A DNA stretch of 64,000 bases, taken from assembly GCF_014201195.1 (NCBI RefSeq), contig NZ_JACHDS010000001.1, positions 2,852,001 through 2,916,000 on the forward strand, in the 5' to 3' direction. Both the position numbers and the translations under genes were made by a program. Positions 44,184 through 52,764 of this stretch are shown piece by piece; position 1 is the first letter of the stretch, and every line of letters starts with the position of its first letter. The DNA is from Nocardiopsis mwathae (GTDB lineage Bacteria > Actinomycetota > Actinomycetes > Streptosporangiales > Streptosporangiaceae). Below the pieces are notes generated by a model. That model ran no database searches. It saw only the letters and a list, made by a program, of their open reading frames with translations, and was not told the DNA's origin.

Positions 44184-44223
44184 AACGGACGCGACGTGGA
44201 CGGGGGGCCGCGCGGCCGGGCGC

Positions 44224-45792
44224 TCAGTCGTGTGCCAGCCGACGCAGGGCGTCGCGCAGCACCTCCCGGTCGTCGAAGGGCAGCACCTCGCCGCGGACGT
44301 ACTGGCCGCGCTCGTGGCCCTTGCCCGCGACGACGACGACGTCGCCCGGCCGGGCCCGGCGGACCGCGGTCTCGATGGCAGTGGCCCGGTCGGGCTCGAC
44401 CGTGATGCGGGCGCGCTGGTCCTCGGGCACCTTGGCGACGCCCTCCAGCATGCTGTGCACGATCGTGATCGGATCCTCACTGCGGGGGTTGTCGTCGGTG
44501 AAGACGACGGCGTCGGCGAGCCGGGCGGCGGCCTCGCCCATCAGCGGGCGCTTGGCCCGGTCGCGGTCGCCGCCGCAGCCCACGACCATGGTGAGGCGGC
44601 CGTCGGTGATCTCCCGCAGCGAGCCGAGCACGGCCTCGATCGCGCCGGGCTTGTGCGAGTAGTCGACCAGGGCGGTGAAGTCCTGGCCCTCGTCGACGGG
44701 TTCCATGCGCCCGGGAACGCCCGATGCCGCGGCCACCCCTTCGACCGCGGTGTGCATCGGGACCCCGGCCTCGACGAGGCCGACGATGGCGGCCATGGCG
44801 TTGGACACGTTGAACGGGCCGGGCAGCCGAACCGCGGCGTCGGCCTCCATCCCGCCGGGTCCGACCAGGCGGAAGGTGCTGCCGTCGGCGGACAGCCGCA
44901 CGTCGAGCGCGCGCCAGTCGGCCTCGGGATCGCCCTCGGAGGAGAAGGTGGTGACCGGGATCGCACCGCGGGCTCCGACCATGTCGATGAGGGCGCGGCC
45001 GAACTTGTCGTCCCGGTTGACCACGGCGACCTTGGCGTACTCGGGGGTGAACAGCCGCGCCTTGGTGTCGAAGTAGTCGCGCAGGTCGGCGTGGAAGTCC
45101 AGGTGGTCCTGGGAGAGGTTGGTGAAGATCGCCACGTCGTAGGCGGTGCCGCCGACGCGGCCCATCGCCAGGGCGTGGCTGGAAACCTCCATCGCGGCGG
45201 CGGTGACGCCGTTCTCCCGCATCACGGCGAACAGGCCATGCAGGTCGGTGGCTTCCGGGGTGGTCAGCGAGGAGTCGACGCGCTCGTCGCCCACCCGCAT
45301 CTCGACGGTGCCGACGAGGCCGGTGTGACGCCCGGCGGCGCGCAGCCCGGACTCCACGAGGTAGGTGACGGTGGTCTTGCCGCTGGTGCCGGTCGTCCCG
45401 ATGAGCAGGAGCTCCTCGGCGGCGTTGCCGTACACCCAGGCGGACACCTCTCCCAGGCGGGTGCGCGGATCGGTGACGGACAGGACGGGAAGCCCGGTCT
45501 GCGCGGCACGCTCGGCGCCGGAGGGGTCGGTGAGGATCGCGGCGGCGCCGGACGCAGCGGCCTGCGCGGCGAAGTCGGCGCCGTGCCGGGTCAGGCCGGG
45601 CAGGGCGGCGTAGATGTCGCCGGGCCGCACACTGCGCGAGTCATGGGTGATCCCGGTGATCGTCGTCTCGGTCACATCGGGCTGGGCTCCGCCGCCGACC
45701 GGCTCATGGTCGGCGGGTCCGGCGAGCACGCCCGGCCCGAGCAGGCGGACGAGGTCGGACAGCGGGCGGAGTCGATTCTGGTCAGGTCGCAT
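44224..45792 (-). CDS. murE: UDP-N-acetylmuramoyl-L-alanyl-D-glutamate-2,6-diaminopimelate ligase
   Basis: 522 residues from the ATG at 45792; a GTG at 45804 would add four, and neither has a strong ribosome site. Adds the third residue of the stem peptide. ATP loop GTTGTSGKTT, THDSRSVRPGDIY, NLSQDHLDFH, and the substrate motif DDNPRSEDP: DNPR is diagnostic for meso-diaminopimelate rather than lysine, in line with type III/IV cell walls. It lies 139 bases after ftsI. Confidence 0.96.
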   Translation of the reverse strand: MRPDQNRLRPLSDLVRLLGPGVLAGPADHEPVGGGAQPDVTETTITGITHDSRSVRPGDIYAALPGLTRHGADFAAQAAASGAAAILTDPSGAERAAQTGLPVLSVTDPRTRLGEVSAWVYGNAAEELLLIGTTGTSGKTTVTYLVESGLRAAGRHTGLVGTVEMRVGDERVDSSLTTPEATDLHGLFAVMRENGVTAAAMEVSSHALAMGRVGGTAYDVAIFTNLSQDHLDFHADLRDYFDTKARLFTPEYAKVAVVNRDDKFGRALIDMVGARGAIPVTTFSSEGDPEADWRALDVRLSADGSTFRLVGPGGMEADAAVRLPGPFNVSNAMAAIVGLVEAGVPMHTAVEGVAAASGVPGRMEPVDEGQDFTALVDYSHKPGAIEAVLGSLREITDGRLTMVVGCGGDRDRAKRPLMGEAAARLADAVVFTDDNPRSEDPITIVHSMLEGVAKVPEDQRARITVEPDRATAIETAVRRARPGDVVVVAGKGHERGQYVRGEVLPFDDREVLRDALRRLAHD

Positions 45793-45931
45793 TACCGGTG
45801 GCACGTCGAGAGGCTATCGGCTGGGATCGTCGGAAGGTTAATTCCGAGAATGGCACACCCGGGCGGCCGCGTGTGGGGTTCGTCGCAGCGCGCCGGGAGA
45901 GCTCCGCCGGGCCCGCGGGTCCGGCGGGGCG

Positions 45932-47908
45932 TCACTCGTTCTCCATGAGGCGGATGTTGGGCGCGTCGGTGCCGGTCGAATCGATCTTCAGGGACTTCAG
46001 CGCGAACGTCATCACGTCGGTGAAGACCGGCGCGGCCGCCTTGCCGGCGTAGTACTCCTTCTTCGGGTTGTGCAGCACCACCTGGACGATGAGCTGCGGG
46101 TCGTCGGCGGGGGCGAAGCCGACGAACGAGGAGGTGTGGCCACCGCCCTTGTAGGAGCCGGTCTCCGGATCGACCCGGTTGGCGGTGCCGGTCTTCCCGG
46201 CCACCCGGTAGCCGGGGATCCGGGCCTTCTCGGCGGTGCCGTCCTCACCGGTGACCGCCTCCAGCATGAGCTTGAGCTCGTCGGCGGTCTCCTTGCTGAT
46301 GACGCGCTCCTTCTTGGCGTCGGGGGCCGGGGTGAACTCGCCGTCCTCGTCGACGGTCCCGGCGAGTACGTGCGGTTCGACCCGCACTCCGTCGTTGGCG
46401 ACGGTCGCGTACACGCTAGCCATCTGCACGGCGTTGACCGACAGGCCCTGTCCGAACGAGATCGACGGGAGCTGGGTGCCCCACCAGTCGTCGGGGTCGG
46501 TCAGGATCCCGGCGTTCTCGCCGGGCAGGTCCAGCCCGGTGGGCTGGCCGATCCCGAACTTGCCCAGGTAGGTGTAGAGGCGGTCCTTGCCCAGCTGCTC
46601 GCCGACCTGGATGGTGCCGACGTTGCTGGACTTGGCGATGATCCCGTTGAGCGTCATCCGCTCGGTCTCGTGAAAGTGGTCGTCCTTGAAGGTGCGGTCG
46701 TAGCGCTGGATGGAGTAGGGGACGGTGTAGACCGTGTCGGGCGTGGTGAGCCCCTCCTCCAGGGCCCCGGCCGCGGTGATGACCTTGTTGGTACTGCCGG
46801 GCTCGAACGCCTCCGCCACCGCGCCGTTGGAGCGCTCCTCGGCGGTGGAGGAGTCGATGTCCTGCGGTGAGTAGGTGGGGTAGTCGGCCATCGCCACGAT
46901 CTCCCCGTCGGGGCGCATGACGATCACGCTGCCGCCGTCGGCCTCCAGCTCCTCGGAGCGTTCGGCGATGGCCTGCTCGGCGTGCCACTGCACGTCCTGG
47001 TCGAGGGTGAGCCGCGCGTCCTTGCCGGGCACCGGGTCCTTGGCCAGCCCCCCGGCCATGGGGATCTGGGTGCCGGAGGCGGCGAGGTCGACCTGCTGGC
47101 GCCCGGCCTCCCCGGCCAGCGTGGTGTCCAGCACGGCCTCCAGCCCCTCGGCGCCCTGGCCCTCGGCGTTGGTGAAGCCGATCAGATCGGCGGCGCCGGT
47201 CTCGTCCGGGTAGATCCGCTTGTAGTCGACCATGGCGCCCAGGCCCTGGAAGCCGTGCGCGGCCAGGTCCTTCCACTCCTGGGGGGGCACGTTCTGCTCG
47301 ATCACCTGGTAGCGGCTGGGGGTGGCGTCGACCTTGGCGGCGACGGCGTCGGTGTCCAGACCGAAGCGCTCGGAGAGTTCGCCGATGAGTTCGCCGCGCT
47401 GGTCGGCGCGGATCTCGGTGGGGTCGACGAACACGAGGCGGGACTCGACCGACATCGCGAACGGGTTGCCGTTGATGTCGGTGATCGCACCGCGGGTGGT
47501 CGGGATGTCGATGGTGGTCCGCCGCTGCTGCTCGGCGGCAGCGGCATACCTCTCGGCCTCGATGCCCTGGATCTGGATCAGCCGACCGGCGAACACCAGC
47601 ATGATCACGACCATCATGACCAGTGAGAGCTTGATCCGCCGCTGCGGGTTGACGAGGCGGAAGCGGCGGCGCGGGGGCGGGGCGGGGCCCGAGGGCCCGC
47701 CGTCGCCGCGGGGGCGCGCTGCCGCCCCGGGCCGAGCCGGGCCGGAACCGGCAGGGCTCCGGCGGGTCCGGCGGCGCTGCGGCTCGCCGCCACCGGAGGC
47801 GCGTGGGCGCTCCTGGCGACCGTCCTTGGCGGCGGACCCGCGGCCGGACCGCCCCGAGGAGGCGGGACGGCGGGGGTCGCGAGACCGCCCGTCGCGCGAC
47901 GGACTCAC
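45932..47908 (-). CDS. ftsI: Septal peptidoglycan transpeptidase FtsI (class B penicillin-binding protein)
   Basis: 658 residues from GTG with AGGAGACATGG upstream. A basic Arg/Pro/Gly-rich cytoplasmic head of ~95 residues, one membrane span (~103-125, LSLVMMVVIMLVFAG), the PBP dimerisation domain, then the transpeptidase: nucleophile Ser372-Thr-Asn-Lys375 in EPGSTNKV, Ser427-x-Asn429 in KSSNVG, and KTGTA beginning Lys572. Cross-links septal wall together with FtsW. The long basic head is typical for actinobacteria. Confidence 0.96.
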   Translation of the reverse strand: MSPSRDGRSRDPRRPASSGRSGRGSAAKDGRQERPRASGGGEPQRRRTRRSPAGSGPARPGAAARPRGDGGPSGPAPPPRRRFRLVNPQRRIKLSLVMMVVIMLVFAGRLIQIQGIEAERYAAAAEQQRRTTIDIPTTRGAITDINGNPFAMSVESRLVFVDPTEIRADQRGELIGELSERFGLDTDAVAAKVDATPSRYQVIEQNVPPQEWKDLAAHGFQGLGAMVDYKRIYPDETGAADLIGFTNAEGQGAEGLEAVLDTTLAGEAGRQQVDLAASGTQIPMAGGLAKDPVPGKDARLTLDQDVQWHAEQAIAERSEELEADGGSVIVMRPDGEIVAMADYPTYSPQDIDSSTAEERSNGAVAEAFEPGSTNKVITAAGALEEGLTTPDTVYTVPYSIQRYDRTFKDDHFHETERMTLNGIIAKSSNVGTIQVGEQLGKDRLYTYLGKFGIGQPTGLDLPGENAGILTDPDDWWGTQLPSISFGQGLSVNAVQMASVYATVANDGVRVEPHVLAGTVDEDGEFTPAPDAKKERVISKETADELKLMLEAVTGEDGTAEKARIPGYRVAGKTGTANRVDPETGSYKGGGHTSSFVGFAPADDPQLIVQVVLHNPKKEYYAGKAAAPVFTDVMTFALKSLKIDSTGTDAPNIRLMENE

Positions 47909-47960
47909 CCATGTCTCCTAGCGGTCGGTCTTCTCCTCCCGGCGCCCGCACGACGCCCCG

Positions 47961-48416
47961 TCACGGTGTGCCCGCCTCGGGGTCGCCGTTGACCGTTCCG
48001 GTACGCAGATCGATGAACAGCGGCGCGTCGCCGGGCTCCATACCCATCGCCTCGGCCTCCGATGCGATGCGGTCGGGCGCCTCCAGCGCGATCACGTCCT
48101 CGCGCAGCGCCTCCTCCTGGTGGGACAGGTCGCGGTACTCCTGCTCCAGCTCGGTGATGGCGAAGGCGTCCTCGATCAGCACGGTGCGCAACGTGAGCAG
48201 GCTGATCATCGCCCCGCCGAGCAGGCCGAGCACGAGCAGGACGAACGGCATCCGCGGTGCCCGCGACGCAGGCCGGCGCTGGGGCGCCGATGTGCGTTCG
48301 GGCGCGGGGCGGGTGCCGTCCGGGGTGCGCTTGCGTTCCGGGGCGCGGGTGCGTCCGGATGTGGCGGTGCGGGTGCGGGCTCTGCCCCGCGCCCGGCCGT
48401 CGGTGGTGGTGCTCAT
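47961..48416 (-). CDS. ftsL: FtsL-like cell division protein
   Basis: 151 residues; the ATG overlaps the rsmH stop (ATGA). Arg/Thr-rich cytoplasmic head (~1-55), one membrane span (~57-78, [19 protein letters not shown]), and a periplasmic leucine-zipper-like coiled coil (~85-125, [22 protein letters not shown] in part). Sequence conservation in the family is low; topology and position between rsmH and ftsI decide the call. It would pair with FtsB/DivIC and FtsQ. Confidence 0.9.
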   Translation of the reverse strand: MSTTTDGRARGRARTRTATSGRTRAPERKRTPDGTRPAPERTSAPQRRPASRAPRMPFVLLVLGLLGGAMISLLTLRTVLIEDAFAITELEQEYRDLSHQEEALREDVIALEAPDRIASEAEAMGMEPGDAPLFIDLRTGTVNGDPEAGTP

Positions 48417-49423
48417 GGATGTGTTCGCCTCCCCACTCGGCCCCGTGCCGCTCTGACCCGCTCGGCGGCCCGGAGCCGGGCCGAGGCGGCGCGGGGGTTG
48501 CCTTCGCTCTCGTCCGCGGAGGGCTGCTCGGCGCCGCGGGTGAGGAGTCGTAGTTCGGGCTGGGCGTCGGGGAGCGGGACGGGCAGGTCGGGCGGGGTGG
48601 TGTCGGTGGCGAGAGCGGCCAGGGCGCGCTTGGTGAGCCGGTCCTCCAGGGAGTGGTAGGACAGCACGGCGATCCGCCCGCCCACGGCCAGCCGCCCGAT
48701 GGCGGCGGGCAGGGTGCGCTCCAGGATCGCCAGCTCGGCGTTGACCTCGATGCGCAGCGCCTGGAAGGTGCGCTTGGCCGGGTTGCCGCCGGTGCGGCGG
48801 GTGGCGGCGGGGATGGACTCGCGTACGAGGTCGGCCAGCAGCCGGGTGGAGTCGATACGGTGCCGGATGCGTTCACGCACGATGGTGTGGGCGATGCGCG
48901 CGGCGAAGCGCTCCTCGCCGTAGTCGCGGAGGATGCGGGCGAGTTCGGCGGCGGAGTAGGTGTTGACGACGTCGGCCGCGGTGAGCTCCTGGGTGCGGTC
49001 CATCCGCATGTCGAGCGGGGCGTCGTAGGAGTAGGCGAAGCCGCGCTCGGCCTCGTCGAGCTGGGGTGAGGAGACCCCGAGGTCCAGCAGGACGCCCTGG
49101 ACCTCGGTGATGCCGAGGTCATCGAGGACGCGGGGGATGTCGTCGTACTCGGCGTGGGCGAAGTCCACGCGGCCGGCGAACGGGGCGAGCCGCCGGCGGC
49201 TGCGGTCCAGGGCGGTGGTGTCGCGGTCGACGCCGACCAGACGCAGCCCGGGGTGGGCGGTGAGCATCGCCTCGGAGTGGCCGCCGAGGCCGAGTGTGCC
49301 GTCGACGAATACCGCCCCCGGGCGCTCCAGCGCCGGGGAGAGCAGCTCGACGATCCGGTCGAGCATGACCGGAACGTGTGCCGCCGCGGCGTCTCCCGAT
49401 GCGTCTCCCACCGTGTCCCCCAT
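48413..49423 (-). CDS. rsmH: 16S rRNA m4C1402 N4-methyltransferase
   Basis: 336 residues from the ATG at 49423, preceded by AAGGGGGG; the open frame upstream has no conserved sequence. SAM-dependent methyltransferase formerly called MraW. Motifs: [13 protein letters not shown], the SAM loop [43 protein letters not shown] (in part), and [15 protein letters not shown]. Second gene of the cluster, 243 bases after mraZ. It overlaps ftsL. Confidence 0.96.
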   Translation of the reverse strand: MGDTVGDASGDAAAAHVPVMLDRIVELLSPALERPGAVFVDGTLGLGGHSEAMLTAHPGLRLVGVDRDTTALDRSRRRLAPFAGRVDFAHAEYDDIPRVLDDLGITEVQGVLLDLGVSSPQLDEAERGFAYSYDAPLDMRMDRTQELTAADVVNTYSAAELARILRDYGEERFAARIAHTIVRERIRHRIDSTRLLADLVRESIPAATRRTGGNPAKRTFQALRIEVNAELAILERTLPAAIGRLAVGGRIAVLSYHSLEDRLTKRALAALATDTTPPDLPVPLPDAQPELRLLTRGAEQPSADESEGNPRAASARLRAAERVRAARGRVGRRTHP

Positions 49424-49666
49424 GAGCACAGTGCCCCCCTTGTTGTCGATGTTCTCGCGGACGTCCCCCCGGACCCGCGGCCGTCCGGACCGGCGGCCTC
49501 CAGACGCTACCCGGAGAACGTGCGCCACCTGGCACCGGGGAAGCTGTGCCAGCTGGCCTCCGGTCGCGTCTGAAGGCCCTGGTTCCGGACTGGACACTTG
49601 ACGGCGGTGGCGTCGCGCCGACCGCGGCCGCCGGCCGTGGCCGTCGACGCGGTGCCGCCACGTCAC

Positions 49667-50095
49667 TCACACCCCCGGCAACACCTCCTCCGCCAGATCC
49701 GCGAACACCTGCTCCTGGTCGGCCTCGTAATCGGCCCAGGCCCGCGCGTCCCAGATCTCCAGGCGCGTGTTGGCTCCGATGACGACGCAGTCGCGGTCCA
49801 GGCCCGCGTAGCCCCGCAGGTGGGGCGGGATGGTGATCCGGCCCTGCCGGTCGGGGACCTCATCGGACGCGCTGGCGAAGAAGACGCGGCTGTAGTCGCG
49901 AACCGCCTTGGCGGTGACCGGCGCCGCGCGCAGGGCCTCGGTGATGCGCTCGAACTCCGCCATCGGAAAGACGTAGAGGCAGCGCTCCTGACCCTTCGTG
50001 ATCACCAGTCCCCCCGACAGTTCGTCGCGGTACTTCGCCGGAAGGAACAAGCGCCCCTTCGTGTCGAGGCGGGGTGCGTGGGTGCCGAGGAACAC
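49667..50095 (-). CDS. mraZ: MraZ transcriptional regulator of the dcw cluster
   Basis: 142 residues. The GTG at 50095 is chosen because the protein then begins [21 protein letters not shown] (in part), the family's standard N-terminus, with GGGGAGG upstream. Two SpoVT/AbrB-like repeats, each with a DxxGR core: DTKGRLFLP near residue 11 and DRQGRITIP near residue 86. MraZ forms a ring and binds TGGGN repeats upstream of its own gene; such boxes are present here. Confidence 0.95.
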   Translation of the reverse strand: MFLGTHAPRLDTKGRLFLPAKYRDELSGGLVITKGQERCLYVFPMAEFERITEALRAAPVTAKAVRDYSRVFFASASDEVPDRQGRITIPPHLRGYAGLDRDCVVIGANTRLEIWDARAWADYEADQEQVFADLAEEVLPGV

Positions 50096-50386
50096 CGGCA
50101 CCACCTCCCCAGCCCTGCGGGGGCGGTCTCCCGCCCCACGATGCCCCACTGTACTCCACTCTCCCCCACGGTCAACAGAATCACCCGCCGTTCCAGAGCT
50201 GTCGAACCGATGAATGTGCAGGTCACAAGGGGTTGAGGGGGGTGGTGCGCCGGGGGTGTGCCCTACGCGGCCCGCGGGCGGGAAGGCGGGGACGGCCCCG
50301 GGTCGCCCGTCGGTACCGCTGTGCATTCCCCCGCTTTGGGGTTAGCCTCGGGTGCGTTGGTTGCGGGTCCGGGGGAAAGGGGAGAG
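50096..50386. other. 291-base divergent region between mraZ and the MoxR operon
   Basis: Besides the mraZ promoter, the right part holds the control region for the plus-strand MoxR gene: a TAGCCT -10 candidate at 50343-50348, about 40 bases before the GTG start, and a small CCCC-GCTTT-GGGG hairpin at ~50327-50340. No gene is seen. Confidence 0.45.
50134..50175 (-). promoter_or_regulatory. mraZ promoter with four MraZ boxes
   Basis: On the minus strand four boxes TGGGG, TGGAG, TGGGG, TGGGG (plus-strand positions 50164-50168, 50154-50158, 50144-50148, 50134-50138) repeat with an exact 10-base period, the known MraZ operator. They overlap a promoter: -35 TTGACC (50170-50175), 16-base spacer, -10 TACAGT (50148-50153). 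Binding would block RNA polymerase, giving autoregulation of the dcw cluster. Confidence 0.9.
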
Positions 50387-51382
50387 GTGTCGCTCGACGC
50401 TCGATACGACACGAACGGGTTCGACGGCCGTCCCTCCCACACCGGCGGCGTCCTGGTCGTCGCCGACCAGATCCGGCGTGCGGTGGAGACGGTCATCGAG
50501 GGCAAGCCCGAGGTGGTGCGGATGGCCCTGACCGTCCTGCTGGCCGAGGGCCACCTGCTCATCGAGGACATCCCCGGTGTCGGCAAGACCATGCTCGCCA
50601 AGGCGCTCGGCCGGGCCGTGGACTGCTCGGTGCAACGGGTCCAGTTCACCCCCGACCTGCTGCCCAGCGACATCACCGGGGTCAGCGTCTACCACCAGGA
50701 GCGTCACGAGTTCGAGTTCAACCCCGGCCCGGTCTTCGCCAACATCGTGCTGGGCGACGAGATCAACCGGGCCTCCCCCAAGACCCAGTCGGCGCTGCTG
50801 GAATGCATGGAGGAGATGCAGGTCAGCGTGGACGGCGAGACGCGTCGGCTGGAGCGCCCGTTCATGGTGATCGCGACCCAGAACCCGACCGACATGGAGG
50901 GCACCTACCCGCTGCCCGAGGCACAGCGGGACCGCTTCATGGCGCGGATCTCCGTGGGGTACCCGACCCCGCAGGCCGAGCTGGACATGATCGACACCCA
51001 CGGGGCGCTCTCCCCCCTGGACGGCCTCGCCCCGGTCGCCGACACCGCCGAGATCCGGGCCATGGTCGCCCACGTGCAGACCATCCACGTCGCCCCCGGC
51101 ATCCGCCGCTACGCCGTCGACCTGGTGTCGGCCACGCGGACCGCCCCCGAACTGCGCCTGGGCGCCTCGCCCCGGGCCACCCTGCACCTGATCCGGGCGG
51201 CACGCGCGTACGCGGCATTGGAGGGGCGCGCCTACGTCGTCCCCGACGACGTCCAGGCGCTCGCCGTGCCCGTGCTCGCCCACCGGCTACTGCTCGCCCC
51301 CGAAGCCCACATGGAGCGCCGCACGACCGAGCACATCGTCTCCGACCTCGTCGCCCGGCTACCGATCCCCGGCCCCCGCTAG
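50387..51382 (+). CDS. MoxR family AAA+ ATPase
   Basis: 331 residues from the GTG at 50387, with GGGGAAAGGGGAGAG directly upstream. Walker A GVGKTMLAKAL within DIPGVGKT, Walker B IVLGDEINRASPKTQ, sensor 1 VIATQNPTDMEGTYPLPEAQ (in part), and the lid domain with SPRATLHLIRAARA. This is the MRP-type MoxR that accompanies DUF58 and transglutaminase genes; the three form a conserved operon of unknown function, thought to handle chaperone-like maturation of envelope proteins. Confidence 0.93.
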   Translation: MSLDARYDTNGFDGRPSHTGGVLVVADQIRRAVETVIEGKPEVVRMALTVLLAEGHLLIEDIPGVGKTMLAKALGRAVDCSVQRVQFTPDLLPSDITGVSVYHQERHEFEFNPGPVFANIVLGDEINRASPKTQSALLECMEEMQVSVDGETRRLERPFMVIATQNPTDMEGTYPLPEAQRDRFMARISVGYPTPQAELDMIDTHGALSPLDGLAPVADTAEIRAMVAHVQTIHVAPGIRRYAVDLVSATRTAPELRLGASPRATLHLIRAARAYAALEGRAYVVPDDVQALAVPVLAHRLLLAPEAHMERRTTEHIVSDLVARLPIPGPR

Positions 51383-51543
51383 GACATGATCCACCGAACA
51401 CGCCCCGGTCCGGTGTCGTCCACCGGCTCCCCCCGGCACGGCGGCACGCCGCCCGGCCCGGGAGGTGGGGCGTTCGCAGGCGGACGGGCGGCGGACGGGC
51501 CCGAACCCCCTGCCCCCTGCCGAGCGGCCGAGAGTTGAGTCCC

Positions 51544-52764
51544 GTGCGTGCCTTCACCTTCCGCGGCCTGTCCCTCCTGTGCGCCGGTGCGGCCCTGCTG
51601 GCCGCCGGGCTCATCATCGGCCAACGCGACGTGGTCGGCCTGGGGGTACTGGTAGTCGCCGTTCCGCTGCTGTCGCTTGCCGCACTGGCCGGATCACCGC
51701 GGCGGCTCACGCACACCCGCGCCCTGCAGCCCGAACGCGTCCCGGCCGGAAGCGACGCGCGGGTCCTCATCCGCGTGGCGAACACGTCGCCCTCGCGGGG
51801 GGTCGCCGGGCTGACGGCCGAGGACACCCTGCCCAACCTCCCCGACGACGCGCCCCGCTTCGATGTCGGCCTCCTGCGGCCGCGGGAGGTCCGCGACCTC
51901 TCCTACCGGATCCGGCCGCCGGTGCGCGGCGGCTACCCCGTCGGCCCGCTGCGGGTGGCCGTGGACGACCCGCTGGGCTGCGTGCGGCTGCGGCGCACAC
52001 TGGGCACCCACGTCCCGCTGCTGGTGACCCCGCCGGTGGTGGCCCTGCCGAGGGCGTGGCCGATGGGCGGGGCCGCCGACGCCGGAGAGAGCAGCACCCG
52101 GTTCGTCACCGGGGTCGGCGAGGACGACCAGGTGCCGCGCGCCTACCGGCACGGCGACGACCTGCGCCGGGTGCACTGGCGCAGCACCGCGCGAGCCGGC
52201 GAGCTCATGGTGCGCCGCGAGGAGCACCGGCTCGGCGACCACAGCGCGGTCCTGCTCGACATGCGGCACGGCGCGCACGCGGGCGAAGGCGCGGACTCCT
52301 CACTGGAGGCGGCGGTCAGCGCCGCCGCATCCATCGCCCTGCACCTGATCGGCCGCCGCCAGGAACTGCGGCTGCTCACCGACGAGCGGGAGGTCCCCGG
52401 CGGGGGCGGAGAGCGGGTGCTGGACGCGCTCGCCCTGACACCCTCCTCGCGGGCGGCCCGGCTGGGCCGCGGCATCGACCTGGCCGCCGGATCGCCGGTG
52501 GCGGGCACCGGCCTGTGCGTCGCGGTGCTCGGCGCCCTCGCCGACACCGACCTCGCCGCGCTCGCCCGCCTGGGCTCCGCGCACAGCCACCGCCGTGTCG
52601 CCGTCCTCTGCACGGCGGCGGCCTGGCCCTCTCCCGGCGACCTCGACGCCGCCGCAGCCGCGCTCTCCCGCACCGGCTGGCTGGTGTACCGGATCGACAC
52701 CGCCGACGACCTCCTCGACACCGCGCTACCCGCCCGGGCCGGGTGGGGAGGTGCGACGCGGTGA
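51544..52764 (+). CDS. DUF58 domain-containing membrane protein
   Basis: 406 residues from GTG; a TTG three codons earlier is an alternative. Two N-terminal hydrophobic spans (~10-50), a beta-rich middle part, then the DUF58 signature YRHGDDLRRVHWRSTARAGEL with MVRREE at ~200-230, followed by a vWA-like fold (SAVLLDMRHGA). In this operon type it is the vWA-like partner of MoxR. It overlaps the transglutaminase gene by four bases (GTGA) and lies 161 bases after the MoxR gene. Confidence 0.9.
   Translation: MRAFTFRGLSLLCAGAALLAAGLIIGQRDVVGLGVLVVAVPLLSLAALAGSPRRLTHTRALQPERVPAGSDARVLIRVANTSPSRGVAGLTAEDTLPNLPDDAPRFDVGLLRPREVRDLSYRIRPPVRGGYPVGPLRVAVDDPLGCVRLRRTLGTHVPLLVTPPVVALPRAWPMGGAADAGESSTRFVTGVGEDDQVPRAYRHGDDLRRVHWRSTARAGELMVRREEHRLGDHSAVLLDMRHGAHAGEGADSSLEAAVSAAASIALHLIGRRQELRLLTDEREVPGGGGERVLDALALTPSSRAARLGRGIDLAAGSPVAGTGLCVAVLGALADTDLAALARLGSAHSHRRVAVLCTAAAWPSPGDLDAAAAALSRTGWLVYRIDTADDLLDTALPARAGWGGATR

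Larger units (their letters stand above)
43805..44223 (-). other. 419-base murE-murF gap: terminator-like hairpin, triple 11-base repeat, probable murF promoter
   Basis: In most dcw clusters murE and murF touch; here they do not. Reading right to left: a 21-base inverted repeat (44131-44183, two mismatches) 40 bases past the murE stop, then three direct 11-base repeats GGAACCACACC/GGATCCACACC at 44098-44130, then ~290 bases that must hold a promoter for murF and the genes after it. A small inverted repeat GATCACG/CGTGATC lies near 43983-44003. No gene is seen. Confidence 0.5.

Noticed and set aside
50074-51543. A single long frame running into the DUF58 gene across the MoxR gene
   Set aside because: It is a different frame inside the MoxR gene; the DUF58 protein starts at the GTG at 51544 by family alignment.
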